DNA of 64,000 nt, from contig JAIWNF010000029.1 in NCBI GenBank assembly GCA_025093555.1, positions 558,001 through 622,000 on the forward strand, written 5' to 3'. The notes under the pieces were generated by a model. It saw nothing but the letters and a program-made list of their open reading frames with translations, was not told the DNA's origin and ran no database searches. This DNA is from Circinella umbellata. Its lineage: Eukaryota; Mucoromycota; Mucoromycetes; Mucorales; Lichtheimiaceae. Positions 1-12,998 of this stretch are shown here, one piece after another; the first letter of the stretch is position 1; every line of letters begins with the position of its first letter. The position numbers and the translations under genes were made by a program.

Positions 1-2992
1 AAATATAGCTTATTTAAAATGAGTCCTTCATCCTTTTTATACATCCAGAATGAAATACACAAAGACTGAAAAAATGGATATTGATAGTCCACTAGTGTCG
101 ATGCTGAAACTTACAAAGAGAAAGCAATCTATATTGGGAGGATTGTTTAAGTTCTGGACGACGGTGAAGAATGTTCGAAGAATAACTTTCGTGTTGGGGA
201 TAAATTAAGACAGTTACATCAATATTTTCTGAATAATCGATTTTGTATAACTTCCTTACGACAGATAATTACAGTAGTTTATAGCTGTTACTTGGGATAC
301 ATATTATAGATGACCGTTTAATTCCAAATATTTAATACACCGTGAAAGTGAAATCAAAAAGAAGGGAAACTTAACTGTATGTTTTGTAACTAACCAAATT
401 GAAGAACGTGTATACGGTCATTTTTCACTTGATTTTATTTACCGCCATCATTTCCATCGATACTCCCGAGAGCATCCTGACCTTCATTTATGTAGTCATA
501 TCAATAGCAATAGCAATAGCAATAGCAACAATAATTATTATTTCGATAGGTACACCATTGTCGTTAGTTACACTCTTCACGATATCAACGTCTTTGGCGC
601 CCGCTATCATGTAGAGAATGTAGATGCAAATGGTTGTGCTTTTTCTGCAATTCCTTAAAAGTATCCATTGAAGTTTTTCACATAGGAGGCCAGTGATGAC
701 AATCGTTCAAAGAAGCGATAAAAAGGTAGGTCGGTTACAAATTTTAAATCCTTTTCCTATCTCCAAATGCGTAAATCTAATAGATTTACAAAATATCACA
801 GGATAAATAGTTCACTTGCCCTTACGATATATGTAGTACGTATACGTATGGGGCTTAATATATGTTTATTGCTATATAGCTCAAGCTAGTTTTTGTTACT
901 ATGTCAACATGTCTTCTGTTAAAAAATAACTCATATGTTTTGAGAAACAGGAGAATATTTCACTAATTTTCGTATCGAAAAATTTCATTGAATGAAACAT
1001 ATATACATAGACCAACAAGCACTCCACGTTAGCAAATGAGTTTACAATTATGTCTAGCAGCTTTACTATAAATGGTTGAATTTTTTTTCACCTCAAAAAA
1101 TTGAAATAGCAAATAGTATAACCGAGTACATTTGCATTAGTTATACTAATAATAAAGGCTAGCATACTGTAAAAACAAATCCTTAAATAGTATTTAAACG
1201 AGAAAAAAGATGGCCACTGAATTGATCGAATTTATTCTTCAAAGGATTAAAGCTTTTTGAAGTAGATTTAAGTTTTTATGTGATGGACAATGACAAGGGA
1301 TGAGATCATTGTGTAACGTATGATCATGTTTGACACCCACAGTACTGTATGTGATAAAGTTTCAAGGTCACCTGAAAAAACAGATATGCATTCCCATTTT
1401 TGTGTAAAATATTTAAGATATAATATTACATTTTGGTACAGTCTAGGTACATGCTTATAAACGATCTTTGGATATATGTACACCAAAATGATGGCGCAAC
1501 AAATGACTCTTTTAACTCATATATACGTATGTGCTGTTTTGAAACGTATATGTTTCGAATATAACACAGCTGAATCACTAGTTTTAACATCTTATAGTGG
1601 CGCTTGCTAAAGAAAAAAGGTTGTGTAAAATTACGTTTTACATCTTTTTCTAGTCAGAAGATTATATGCATCTTTAAACTCTAGCCTGTTTCTGACAACG
1701 AATAGTGTTTTTCAACGATGTACCGTTATACAAGATACTATTTTTCGAAGGAAAGTAAACTTTCATCTGAATCAGAAGTAGCTGTAATGGTCACCGAGAC
1801 TGATAATATAAAACAAATAATTGGTATACCTAGTTATTCAACATCATATAAAAAAAAAAGTTGAAGAAAATTTCCCAAGTTAATTGCTTTGACAAAAATG
1901 CCAACCGGCAATTGCGGATGCTTGAGTGACAAGATGTTTTCCTGTTATATTGAGTAGCTATAAATTTAAGTATAAAACTCTTACGATAAAGTGAAGAAAA
2001 AAAAAAGTGGAAAATGACTGTGGCGCATCACTAAATCACTAAATTAAATATTTATAGTCCATTATTTTGTCTAGGCTAGAATAAAAGATGGAACTAAGCC
2101 ATGTCAAGAGCTCCGCTGTCCGGCCTGAGTGTACCTGGTTTTTAAGGGTCGCCGGTCGCACACGCCGAACTGCAAAAGGGATTGTCATACGCATACAAAA
2201 CAAGCGGAACGCAATACTTCTTGCACCAGGAAATGTGTGTTGTACGAACAACCCATGGGAACTTGGAGTGAAGGGTAAGAAAGGAAACAAAAAATGCATA
2301 TGTTATTCTTGATATTTTTAAAGGAGCTTTATTTATAAAACTAAGTGCGCTTGTTACGATCGCTCTTTTGTAATAACATCTAGAACTTATTTTGTTAATA
2401 TATTAATATTGTTACTACTATTAAAATTTTGCTCGAAAAGATATTAAGAGTAAAATCAATCACTATAGTAAATGAGTAAAAGTACTAGGTTATATAAGTT
2501 TGCATCTCTCGTTATCTGTATATGTATTTTATAGTGCCAGACGTGTAAATTTTCCACCTATACATAGTATTTTGGATCGGCGCCCGACCTGATCGAACCA
2601 TATACACCTATTTTGCTTGTATTATTCTCCAATGCAGAACACAATAGTAGAAAGAAGGCAACAACAATATCAATACAAAAGGATCAAATATAATGATCTC
2701 CTTACTGTGTTAAAACTAATCCTTGCAGTGACATTAATGTAACGTTTGGCAAAAAAAAGAAAAGAATTTATTATTTAAGATTAAACCTTGTATTCTAATC
2801 ATAGATTACATGGAAATGACCAAAAAAAAAAATATCAAACTACACTTGAAATGCGCTCCTTGAAAACCACAAGGTTTTTTAGGTTGCACACGCATAGAAA
2901 CAGAAGGAATACAAAGACCCGAAAATTTTGGCGGAAGAGGAGGAAATACGTCGCCTTTCTTTTTCCTTTCGAACACCAACCTAAGAAAAAGG
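1..2992. other. Gene-poor left edge with possible coding relics
   Basis: No intact gene is supported here. Around 80-309 (+) one frame reads protein-like but is broken by a stop: DAETYKEKAIYIGRIV, stop, then VLDDGEECSKNNFRVGDK. On the minus strand about 655-720, a short stretch reading YRFFERLSSLASYVKNFNG ends in a stop. Both could be relics of a mobile element, but I cannot name a family. Positions 504-533 hold an AATAGC-type hexamer repeat. Positions 2085-2290 form a G+C-richer island open on both strands (74 and 86 codons) without a recognisable product. About 2788-2992 is probably the transcribed leader of the next gene, because a good donor (GTAAGT) lies at 2993. Confidence 0.5.
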
Positions 2993-3114
2993 GTAAGTCA
3001 AAAAAAAAAGTTACTTTTGAAGATAGAAAGTGGCTGTGATGGTTTACGCGTCAGATGGTGTAAGAAAAATGAAGTTGTAATAACTGACACTCTTTTTACG
3101 TTTTCTTCTTCCAG
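2993..3114 (+). other. Probable 5'-UTR intron
   Basis: GTAAGT at 2993 and a pyrimidine-rich TTCTTCTTCCAG ending at 3114, directly before the ATG of the methyltransferase gene, look like an intron in the 5' leader. The start codon would be the first bases of the second transcribed exon. This is inferred from splice signals only. Confidence 0.6.
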
Positions 3115-4717
3115 ATGGGAACTGACACTGATTTCAAGCCCACATCTTGGGCTGCCATCAAGAATGCCACCCTCCCGGCTCAAGGTGCTGGCAATCAAAC
3201 CTTTGATAATCGCGTTTTCTTTGCTGTTGTTGTTGGTATTCCAGCATATATTAGCTACACTCTTGGCCTTCCCTTCTGGTTCTTCTTGGTTTTGGCCGTC
3301 TTATTGTTTTTGCCTATCCTTGCCTGTACATTGTATTTGACCTCGCGTTTCGCGTCGCGTTATCGCAACCGTGTCCCACTCCCTGGAAAGCCTATTGAAG
3401 AGTATATTACCATTCATGACCCCGAACTCAAAGCCAGTTATCATGGCCGTAACAAGATCCCCATGGAAACCTTCTTTGAATCTTACTTTGAAGGAAAGAT
3501 CGATTTTAACGGTGATCCTCTCGAGATTATGGAAGCCCGCCACGACTGGGCTACTTTCCAATTCACTTTGGGTCAATTTAAGTTTTTCTTGACCCAATGG
3601 TTGCCCGAAACCTTTTGGCATTCGCGTGAACAAGATGAAAACCAAATCCGTGATCATTATGACCGTGGTGATGACTTCTATGAAGCCTTTTTGGGTCCCT
3701 TGATGGTTTATACTAGTGGTATTATTTCTGATAAGAACAAGCGTGAAACCTTGGAAGAATTGCAAAACAATAAGATGCGTTTGATTTGTGAAAAGGTTCA
3801 GCTTAAGGAAGGTGAAAAGCATTTGGATATTGGCTGTGGATGGGGTACTTTGACTGGTTATGCTGCCAAGAACTACAAGAGTGATTCCACTGGTGTCAGT
3901 TTGTCCCGTAACCAAGTTGAATTTGGTAACAAGCGCTTTGAAGAACAAGGTATTAAGAACAACGCTAATCTTGTCTGTATGGATTTCCGTAACTTCCCCT
4001 CTGGCTCTAAGTATGATAAGATTACCTGTGTTGAAATGGCTGAACACGTGGGCATTCGTCGTTTCCAAACCTTTTTGCATGATGTTCGTGAACTTTTGGA
4101 TGACGATGGTTTATTCTATATTCAAGTTGCTGGTCTCAGAGCTACTTGGCAATATGAAGATTTCATCTGGTAAAGCTTTGTTTATTTTTTTGTTGCTTTC
4201 TGGATGAGAAAGGGAAAAGAGACGATTTTTGAAGGAGTAAATTTTTTAACACAAAAAAACTATATAGGGGTCTTTTCATGGCCAAGTACATTTTCCCTGG
4301 TGCTGACGCTTCTACTCCTCTTAACTGGTACATTAATCAACTTGAAACCGCCGGTTTCGAAATCCACAATGTCGATACCGTTGGTGTCCATTATTCCGCC
4401 ACTTTGGAACGATGGTATATTAACTGGATGAAGAACAAGGAAGCTTTACGTTCCAAGTATGGTGACAAGCTGTAAGTTATCTTTTTGTTGTCTTTAATAA
4501 AAAAAATGTGCAAGGACTGCTTTTAGAAAAAAGTAAGCTAAATCATCCAATCATTTATAGTATCCGCGTTTGGGAAATCTTCCTTGCTTGGTCCACCATC
4601 GTCTCCCGCCAAGGTGGAGCTACCTGTTTCCAAATCGTTGCTAACAAGAACAGAAACGATTTCGACCGTGCAGAACTTATCTGCAACCGTACCAACCCCG
4701 AATCTTGGGCTAAATAA
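3115..4717 (+). CDS. Sphingolipid C9-methyltransferase
   Basis: Three exons: 3115-4169, 4268-4471, 4561-4717, giving 471 aa in one clean frame. The enzyme transfers a methyl group from S-adenosylmethionine to C9 of the sphingoid base of fungal glucosylceramides, acting at the ER/Golgi membrane. Visible features are two hydrophobic segments near residues 34-75 and the cyclopropane-fatty-acid-synthase-like fold. The SAM-binding motif LDIGCGWGT lies near residues 240-250, followed by GVSLSRNQ and CVEMAEHVG. The N-terminal membrane hairpin followed by this core is the arrangement of fungal C9-methyltransferases. Length is slightly short for the family (about 490-530 aa from memory). Codon use is strongly biased (GGT, CGT, AAG, ACC), like the neighbouring ATP synthase gene, suggesting high expression. 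The start was chosen because it follows a probable leader intron and begins the conserved N-terminus. A bacterial-type cyclopropane synthase is the alternative, but the membrane hairpin argues against it. Confidence 0.92.
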
Positions 4718-5390
4718 GTATAAATATTATATATAGTTCTGTAAAAAAAAAAGCAAAGAAATAAAAACAAGCAAATTGATTGCTTGAACTCTCGTAAATA
4801 TTATAATTATTATTATTCTTTTGTTCTATATACACTTTGAAGAAGAGGTTTAATGATGTGTGGTTATTATTAATAATAATAAAAATAACACTTGATACAT
4901 ATACCGTAATATTCATGTATTTACGAGGATCTGTTCAAATAACAAAAGATATCAAGGGGGAGGAAATAAACTTTTTAGTTTTTGACAGAGTTGGCGTGTG
5001 TGATTTGATCGGAAGAAGATTTACTGTTTGGCAGAGTGTTTTAGAATTTTTTTTTATATAGTGCAAATCATCTATTACATATTTCTATTACAATGGAAAT
5101 AAAGTCTAAGAAATTTAAAGGGTGTTACCCTATGATTAAACCATTCTCTGAATATCAACGAGTTGAGATACGTTGATAAAGAAATATATAGCCAGCTACT
5201 CTTGAACAACAATAAGATAATTAAAATTTCAGTAGTGAATGTCAGCCAGTAAATTATTTTTCGGCCTCGCTCACCTCACCCTGGCGAGCAGCAGTCACAT
5301 TATAAACATCCGCATTGGAGAGTTTTTTGGGTCCACCTAAATAAAAAACAACCACCCCTCTTCATTCAGCGCTCACCCCGTGCTTTCATC
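4718..5390 (+). other. Intergenic region: 3' end of methyltransferase, ATP1 promoter
   Basis: AATAAA about 40 bp after the methyltransferase stop could be a polyadenylation signal. The remainder is AT-rich up to about 5260, then more G+C-rich and pyrimidine-rich towards the ATP synthase start. I see no coding region. Confidence 0.5.
5301..5306 (+). promoter_or_regulatory. TATAAA box, putative ATP synthase alpha promoter
   Basis: TATAAA lies 85-90 bp before the ATP synthase alpha start codon, followed by an ATTGG (inverted CCAAT) and a C/T-rich stretch. This is a plausible core promoter for a highly expressed gene. The call rests on motif and position only. Confidence 0.35.
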
Positions 5391-7418
5391 ATGTTGAGAA
5401 ACGCTGCTCGTCTTGCACGCCCTACTTTGGCCACTTTTGCTAAGGCCCCGGCTGTAAGTAATTTGAAATTAGAGAAATACAATTTAACAGAATAACGCGA
5501 ACTTAATTCGAAACAAGAAAGAAAGATATTAACATTAAGAAACTCTTTCTATAATGATTATAGATGCGCATCAATGCTGGTGCTGCCGCCGCCAATGCCT
5601 TGAGAAACTATGCTACTGCTAAGCCTTCGACTTCCGAAGTCTCTTCTGTTCTCGAGCAACGTATTCTCGGTGCTTCTGCTGAAGCTGACCTCCAAGAAAC
5701 TGGTCGTGTCTTGTCCATTGGTGACGGTATTGCCCGTGTTTACGGTTTGAAGAACTGCCAAGCCGAAGAAATGGTTGAATTCTCCAGCGGTTTGAAGGTG
5801 AATAATATTAACTGGTCTTTTTTTTAAGGGATGGATTATATAAAATGAAAAGGAGAGGAACAAAGGAATTGTCATAATTGTTTGTGGGTGACGGTTGGAG
5901 TAAACATTAGAAGTTAGTTATCTGTCAATTTGTTATTAACACATATAATTTACAATAATGTGGATTTAGGGTATGGCCCTTAACTTGGAAGCTGACAACG
6001 TCGGTATTGTCGTTTTCGGTAACGATCGTTTGATCAAGGAAGGTGACACCGTCAAGCGTACTGGTGCCATTGTTGACGTTCCCGTCGGTCCTGGTGTCTT
6101 GGGTCGTGTCGTCGATGCCCTTGGTAATCCTATTGATGGTAAGGGTCCTTTGGATACTGTTGGTCGCTCCCGTGTCCAAGTCAAGGCTCCTGGTATTTTG
6201 CCCCGTCACTCCGTTAACGAACCTATGCAAACTGGTATTAAGTCTGTTGACTCCATGGTCCCTATTGGTCGTGGTCAACGTGAATTGATTATTGGTGATC
6301 GTCAAACCGGTAAGACCGCTGTCGCTTTGGATACCATTCTTAACCAAAAGAACTGGAACAATGGCTCCGATGAAGCCAAGAAGTTGTACTGTATCTACGT
6401 TGCTGTTGGTCAAAAGCGTTCCACTGTTGCCCAATTGGTCAGCACTCTTGAAGAAAACGATGCCATGAAATACACTGTCGTTGTTGCTGCTACTGCTTCT
6501 GAAGCCGCTCCTCTTCAATACTTGGCTCCTTTCTCTGGTGCTGCTTTCGGTGAATGGTTCCGTGATAACGGTCGCCACTCTTTGATCATCTATGATGATT
6601 TGTCCAAGCAAGCTGTTGCTTACCGTCAAATGTCTCTTTTGCTTCGTCGTCCCCCTGGTCGTGAAGCTTACCCTGGTGATGTCTTCTACCTTCACTCCCG
6701 TCTTTTGGAACGTGCTGCTAAGATGAACAAGAGCTTCGGTTATGGTTCCATGACTGCCTTGCCCATCATGTAAGCTTTTCTTATTAATATTATTATCTAG
6801 TAACTGTCAAAAAGAGTAACAACAGAATACTAATTGTAAATTTGTATAAACTACTATTACCATTATAGTGAAACTCAAGGTGGTGATGTCTCTGCTTACA
6901 TTCCTACCAACGTCATTTCCATTACTGATGGTCAAATTTTCTTGGAAGCCGAACTTTTCTTCAAGGGTATCCGTCCCGCCATTAACGTCGGTTTGTCCGT
7001 CTCTCGTGTCGGTTCCGCTGCCCAAACCAAGGCTATGAAGCAAGTTGCTGGTTCCTTGAAGCTTTTCTTGGCCCAATACCGTGAAGTTGCTGCTTTCGCT
7101 CAATTCGGTTCCGATTTGGATGCCTCCACTCAATTCTTGTTGAACCGTGGTGCCCGTCTTACCGAATTGTTGAAGCAACCCCAATACACTCCTTTATCCA
7201 TTGAAACCCAAGTTCCCATCGTCTTTGCTGGTGTCAACGGTTTCCTTGACAAGCTCCCCGTTAACAAGGTTGTAGACTGGGAACGTGATTTCATTAGCCA
7301 CGTTCAATCTGAACACAAGGCTACTCTTGATGAAATCCGCACTCAAGGTGTTCTTTCCAAGGATCTTGAAGCTAAGCTCCGTGACATTTGCGAAAACCAC
7401 GTCAAGTCCTTCTTGTAA
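5391..7418 (+). CDS. ATP1: Mitochondrial F1F0-ATP synthase subunit alpha
   Basis: Four exons: 5391-5453, 5564-5797, 5970-6769, 6869-7418, giving 548 aa, the usual family length. The protein forms the alpha3beta3 hexamer of mitochondrial ATP synthase, carrying the non-catalytic nucleotide sites and the regulatory arginine at the catalytic interface. Exon 1 encodes an Arg/Ala-rich presequence start ([20 protein letters not shown]), and the mature part follows NYATAKPS. The P-loop GDRQTGKT is at about residues 208-215. Other alpha hallmarks are [15 protein letters not shown] and the SRLLERAAK stretch before [11 protein letters not shown]. Codon use is extremely biased towards GGT, GTC, AAG and CGT, as expected of an abundant protein. 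Long antisense open frames over this gene are by-products of that bias. The family assignment is essentially certain. Confidence 0.98.
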
Positions 7419-10400
7419 AATGGGTGTTTTAATATAAACAGTTTATTATTATTAAATGAAAGATAAAAAAATCCCAAATTATATATTGTGTTTCCTCAAT
7501 TGTTGTTAACTTTAGATAAAAAAAATCATTCGCACAAAAAAAAAGATGATTAAAAATTTTGGGCCATTGTTTAATGGCATGAGCAACTCCATTTTGCTTT
7601 ATAATTTTTGGATTCTTAATTAAAAAAAGTAGTATAGCTGGAGTAAAATAAATATGTAAATCGAAACGATTAATCTTGTTGCTAACTCAACATATGTCAT
7701 TCTGTCATCAACTAAAGGTATTAAAGCACAATCATATTGCTTGATATCCAACCAAATAAGACAATCACGTTTTATAAATGGGGTAGGAAAAGATGGTTTT
7801 TATTTTTCATACTGCTAAATAGAGAACTGCTGACAAGAAATGATAGATCGGAAAAAAAACAAGAGAAGGGGTCATACAAAAAAGCGGCTGTCTGTTTGAG
7901 ATTGATGTATTGAGTTTATGAGCTCTTCTGATCTTGTGTATAAATGTCCATTTACATTCCTTGTTTAGAGTAAAGCAAGCTTCTTTTTGTTTACTAGCAG
8001 TAGTTTTGGTCATTATCTTGGTCATTATCTTGGTAATTATCATGGGAAAAATGAACAGGAGGTTCCATCAATATAATTATTTACGAGGTTTGGGGCGATA
8101 TGGTGGAGCAAGACCTCCTATGCCCCAGCCTGGAGGTGGGAAATAATGAGAAGTTAAAGATGGAACAGAACTTTTCATAGTAGGTACGTATCAATAATTA
8201 CAACGATAGGTGGAGGTGGAGTAATAATCAAGTATCCAATGAAAGCAACAAATACTTGTGTGGGTACTCCAAAACAACAAAAGAAATAAGTACTATATAT
8301 ATATATATTTTTCGTACTATGGACCACAGTTGTCAATGGACACGAGTTATGTATTCGCTGTTGGTTGTTTTTTTATACGTATATTATATTTCTGTTTTTT
8401 TACGTTTCCATAACATAGCTGGTCTAAGTTGCTTTTTAATTAATAAAGGCATCGTACGTATAAATAAACAAGTAAATTTTTAGGTTATATAGAAAAGAGT
8501 AACTAATTCATGCAGCTTAAAGTCATGTAATTGGTTCTTGCTTCCCTTCTATACATAAAACTTTATACAAATACACGCTCAATGTTTTCTAATATAAATA
8601 CCTAAATATTAACACTCGAACAATAAACCATAATAGGTTAATGACAACAGGAGATATCATATAAGTGAAAATTAGCACATCTATAGTCTATACCAACATA
8701 CATCCAGGGCTGCACGATAACTAGCACTAAAAATTATAAATTAATCAATGTCAAATTACATGATAAAATATTATGAAATTATTAGTACGTAGCAACTGAT
8801 TTCCATGCTCATTTTGAACCGCAAGCAAGCGATCACATACCCATAGACGCCGGCCAGTTTAGTCTTCTATGCAGTACTTTAATAAACATAGACTTTGATC
8901 TGTTACGTAGTAGCAAAACGAAGCAACAATTTTCCATTATTATATGTTGCTATTGGTAAATAACAAATATGTGCTGTAGTAACAACAAAAGTCGAGAATC
9001 AGATGATGGGCAAGATCATAAGTGGTTCAAAGGTGGCAGATCGCAAATGGTTGTGAATATTATAGATCAATTTTCTGTAGATTATCTTTTCCTATTCTAT
9101 AGTTTACTCATAGATCTATACTGCTTCGTTTGGTTTAACTACAATACGTACGTATCTAAATTTATCTGGGAAAAAAGTTCTAAACTGTTTTTTGATGGCA
9201 GGACAAATATAGATTATTAGCTGCGATTATAAAGATATTAAATATATTCACAAAGCTTTGTTGGGCATAGTTTTGTATTATCATATTGACCATCAGAATT
9301 CATTTACACAAAAATAATTAAAAAATTGTTCACTTTTGCGTTTAATTATTTTATTTATATATTTTTGGAATAAATACAGGTTCTTTTAACTGAACAAAAA
9401 AAATTGTTTATCAGTATTACGTGCGAGCAAATATTTCCACTCCTATTGCTAAATCTTTCCATGTCGAGAGACTAAATTGTTTTGTATATAATTCACTTCT
9501 TGGAATTCTCTTGTACGTAATGTTATGTGGATAAACCATTTATGTTTTTTTGCTCATACGTATGATAGTGAAGCTAGTCTCTTTTTATTTTTTATTTTTG
9601 GCTTTCTTGATAATTGTCATCTTGCATATAACGCTGATATATGGCTTTCTTGGTTATTGTCATGGCAATCAATATTATTACGTATCATGAACAAAAAAAG
9701 GTGCGGAGAGGGTACAAGAGATTCATTCAATATTGCTGTTATTAGAGGGAAGGACCAGATTCACGTCTGCCAGGGAAGTGGGGAGGAACACTGCTGACAA
9801 AATTTCCTGGGTGAGAGAATGAGACTGGAAGAAAGTTTTGCATGATGGTGGTCAAGTGAATTATAAAATCAATAGACGAGTTGAGTATGTGATGAAGAAA
9901 AAAAAAGGAAAGAAAAGTGGTGGGTTTTATATATATTTTTTTCTTTTTTATCGAACGTAACTGTCAATGAGAATGATTTCCTGGACCAGTACTACCTTTC
10001 TTTTTTTCATTGGTGGGTTCTGTTTATACAATCAAGCTTTTGGTTTGACCTCAAAGAGTATTTTCGAGTGTTTATATTGTGATATAGTTTCTTATAATAC
10101 ATATATGAGATATTTACAAGCGCAATAAATATAACAACACTTAAACTTTAATTTCTTTATAGAAAAGCACACATTGTTTTCTTACTATGATATAGCTAGC
10201 AGCCATTCCCAACAGCTGTTAACAAAATCACGCTGGGTATGCATGAACAGAATAAGGAAACAACATTATGAAATTTACAGTACAGCGTATCCGATAGCTC
10301 TATATTATTATTAAGCATTTTTTTCTTACGATTAATACGTACTTTAGATATGACAACTAGTAACATACGTACGCCAAAAAATGGAATAGTATTTATGGTA

Positions 10401-12833
10401 TCACTTCAACGGAAAACGTTGTACGTATATACTGTAACAAGCACAGTTTAATATAAGTGGCTTTTAAAAATTATTATGATGAACGATACTCCTTCACGTT
10501 CCTTTTAACACAAGTGCTTTTATATATACCTTGTCTAGAACATCTTATTTCTGTATTATGAAAAACTGTTGGTTAAAATATTGCATGTCCCAGTGTACGT
10601 TTAGCAACCAGTATACAAAAAAATATGGCGTTGACTGTGGTGTGTTGCAGCTTATAATATATAATAGAGATTTCTGCACTCCAGATAGACATTTAATCAA
10701 AGTAAGAATAATGGAAAGAGTTGTAACTTGATATTATATATAGTTTATAATTTGTTGTCATTATTTGTCTCAATGGGATTAACAAAAAGATACTGCTATG
10801 TGGCAGTTGGCTGGAGAACACTACCAGGGTTGATTACTATTGATATCTACAGACTGTATCATAGGGTATTATCAACATTTATATACGTTTCATTGTAAAG
10901 TAAATGCTTAAGAAGTCTAATATATGTAGCACTTTCTAATGTCTATATTAAAACAATGATGTCGAAACTCGTATGAAAAACTCTTGTTGTCAGCATTGCA
11001 AATCGAAAACCAACAAAAGAAATAGAACTATTGTGATATTGTCTTCGATACCATCCCGTCATCTAAGATTGAAACATGGATGTTCCATGTAAGCTCTGTT
11101 ATAGTGAAGTGTGTTGTATATTAAAAACGTTTGTGTTAAGTATCTTGTGTTAAAACTTTTGAAGCATTGTCAGCCGATACGATTATTTGTATAGTGGTTT
11201 CTCCCAAGCTCGGGTGACCCTTAAGACAACAAAATAATAGCTCATAAATATGTAAGTAAAACATTACATTGTGATATAAAAATATTATTACGTAACCTTA
11301 TTTTTAGATTATATAATTAAAATCTTTTCATGCCTTGCAATATGCTATACAATATGAGTCATCTACTTATGTGATTCTTTGCTTTGTTATAGTCGAAGGC
11401 TTCTCAAAAAATTGCCTGATTGAATACCATTTGATTATTGAGCGCTTTATCTCGTCTGGGAGAGCTCCATGCTTTTTGGTATATATGTTGCTAATATTTT
11501 CCATAGGTATATAAAACTAATAGAGGTCTATTATGTTGGGTACAGTATAGGTAAAGAACACTAATTATGGAGCGGAGCAAATATATGAGTTAGTTTTCAG
11601 TGCAGCTTTTACATTTCAGAATAAGTAGTCTAAACTTCATTTCATGTCCTCCTTTCCCTCCTCGTATTGTGAGGCATCTTTTGTTTCCTGTCTTCAATAT
11701 GTATCCATCTTTAGCAATAAGAAAAGCAAATCACAAGAACAAAGCGGACGGAAAACTTAATCCATATAATAATATATCGCCTCTTCTGTGTATTTTATTA
11801 AATATGTCCTGTAGAGACATTATTCTAATTTCTGTCTTGTTTCTGGTACGTACTCGATCTTAATGTTACAAATACAGCAGACTATTTTTTTCCCCTACAC
11901 TTTGCTTTAATTGTGCAGTTGAAAAATATGTTTAGTGACACTACAAGAGGAATAAATGATGGAATAAGTTTTTCAATGATAGAAAAGTATATTAACGATG
12001 TATTAGTGCTGTCAACAGGATGGCCTGCTAAATTATGATGTATTCTGGTAAGTACTGCATAATAGTAGCACCATTAATAGCGTAAGGACAATAATACGTA
12101 GGGTAACCTGCTCTTTAAAGCTTTTTTTTTTTGCCGGACAGAAAAAGGTTATATTGTTTATTTATACAATCATCTTTAGTTGTCAATAATTAAATTATTC
12201 TATCACGATTTCCATTGTATTGAAAAGTATAAGCATTTGTGCATTAAAGTTGATTAATGGCAGTAGCTTTTTTTATTTTAAGCAATACGTACGTATCATA
12301 TTATAGTATACAAAATAGTTTATTTTCACATGGTGATGAATACTTAATGTTAAGTGTGTTTTAATATTAAATGAGTACGTATATGGTATAAATCAGTAAA
12401 AGGGGGTTATATTTTTGTTAAAGCTTTTATTATTTAGTCTGTGCAAGACAGTAAATGTAATAATGAACATAATGATTAAGATCACACAAATGACAGACAA
12501 TAATCTATCAGTAACAAGGAAAAAAGATGTTACTGTATCCTCCGCTATCTTATTGCCACATCTTCCTGTTGCCAGTTGCGAAGAAAAATAAAGAGTCAAA
12601 AGAAAGAAAGATATATTTTTAAAATAAAGAAACTATTGTTTTTATTTATATATAACATGAAAGTGACAGTACAAACAATGAAGGAAAGGTTACATTATAC
12701 ATAAATACGTAGTAGATTTTTTTATACAGCAAATGATCCATTGTTATTTTACTACTTAGGCTTACGTAGTTCTCTTTATACTTTTTTTTTACGTTATTAA
12801 TATATGTAATATTGATCTGCTGTCTTTGTCAAA
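7419..12833. other. Gene-poor AT-rich tract with many TACGTA palindromes
   Basis: No gene is supported over 5.4 kb. Open frames here are short and low in complexity. Those I considered are: 34 aa at 8042-8146 (+), ending in a Gly/Pro-rich tail; 83 aa at 8969-9220 (+), starting MCCSNNKSRE; 90 aa at 9525-9797 (+); and 87 aa at 11600-11863 (+). None has a recognisable domain. Positions 9840-9930 contain a broken protein-like frame (DWKKVLHDGGQVNYKINRR), possibly a relic. The hexamer TACGTA recurs about twenty times, including TACGTACGTA at 9145 and 12286. Near-identical 21-bp copies of GGCTTTCTTGATAATTGTCAT sit at about 9600 and 9643. Confidence 0.5.
8006..8041 (+). repeat. 12-bp tandem repeat, three units
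   Basis: TTGGTCATTATC occurs twice and then once as TTGGTAATTATC, directly head to tail. In one frame it encodes a run of Val/Ile/Leu and so mimics a membrane segment. I regard it as a simple tandem repeat. Confidence 0.85.
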
Positions 12834-12998
12834 TTATACCACAGGGTCATCGTTGAGTTCGGGGTGTTCAGACTTATTTGAAAGAGCATCAGCAATTCCT
12901 CCAATAACCACCACACATACAAGAAATACGAAATAATATCCTATACGATAGCGGGTAGGAAAAGGCTTGTTTGGGTGGGCAGGAGGTGAGCAGCACAT
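12834..12998 (-). CDS. Small single-pass membrane protein, 54 aa
   Basis: An uninterrupted 55-codon frame starts at an ATG (12998 reading down) and ends with TAA. The N-terminus MCCSPPAHPNKPFPTRYR has a Cys-Cys pair that could be S-acylated, prolines and a basic patch. A hydrophobic segment of about 18-20 residues (YYFVFLVCVVVIGGIADAL) and an acidic polar tail NKSEHPELNDDPVV follow. This basic-inside, membrane, acidic-tail arrangement is too orderly for chance, and G+C content rises locally over the frame. I do not recognise a family. It is divergent from the mitochondrial-type gene at 13847, about 850 bp away. No intron is needed. The evidence is composition and layout only, so it may be a chance ORF. 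Confidence 0.5.
   Translation of the reverse strand: MCCSPPAHPNKPFPTRYRIGYYFVFLVCVVVIGGIADALSNKSEHPELNDDPVV

Noticed and set aside
2575..2599. GATCGGCGCCCGACCTGATC segment whose complement contains a B-box-like GGTTCGATC; considered as a tRNA end or retroelement primer-binding site
   Set aside because: No A-box, no pairing T-arm and no long terminal repeats were seen around it, so the resemblance is probably chance.
3301..4080. 259-codon antisense open frame over the C9-methyltransferase exon
   Set aside because: The frame is a shadow of strongly biased codon use on the + strand. Its translation has no domain and the sense gene is certain.
5925..6695. 256-codon antisense open frame over ATP synthase alpha
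   Set aside because: Same cause: codon bias of the sense gene leaves the antisense frame without stops. The Thr/Asn/Gly-rich translation is typical of such shadows.
9525..9797. 90-codon ATG-initiated frame as a gene
   Set aside because: It contains near-duplicate 21-bp repeats, mixed low-complexity hydrophobic sequence and no domain or splice context.
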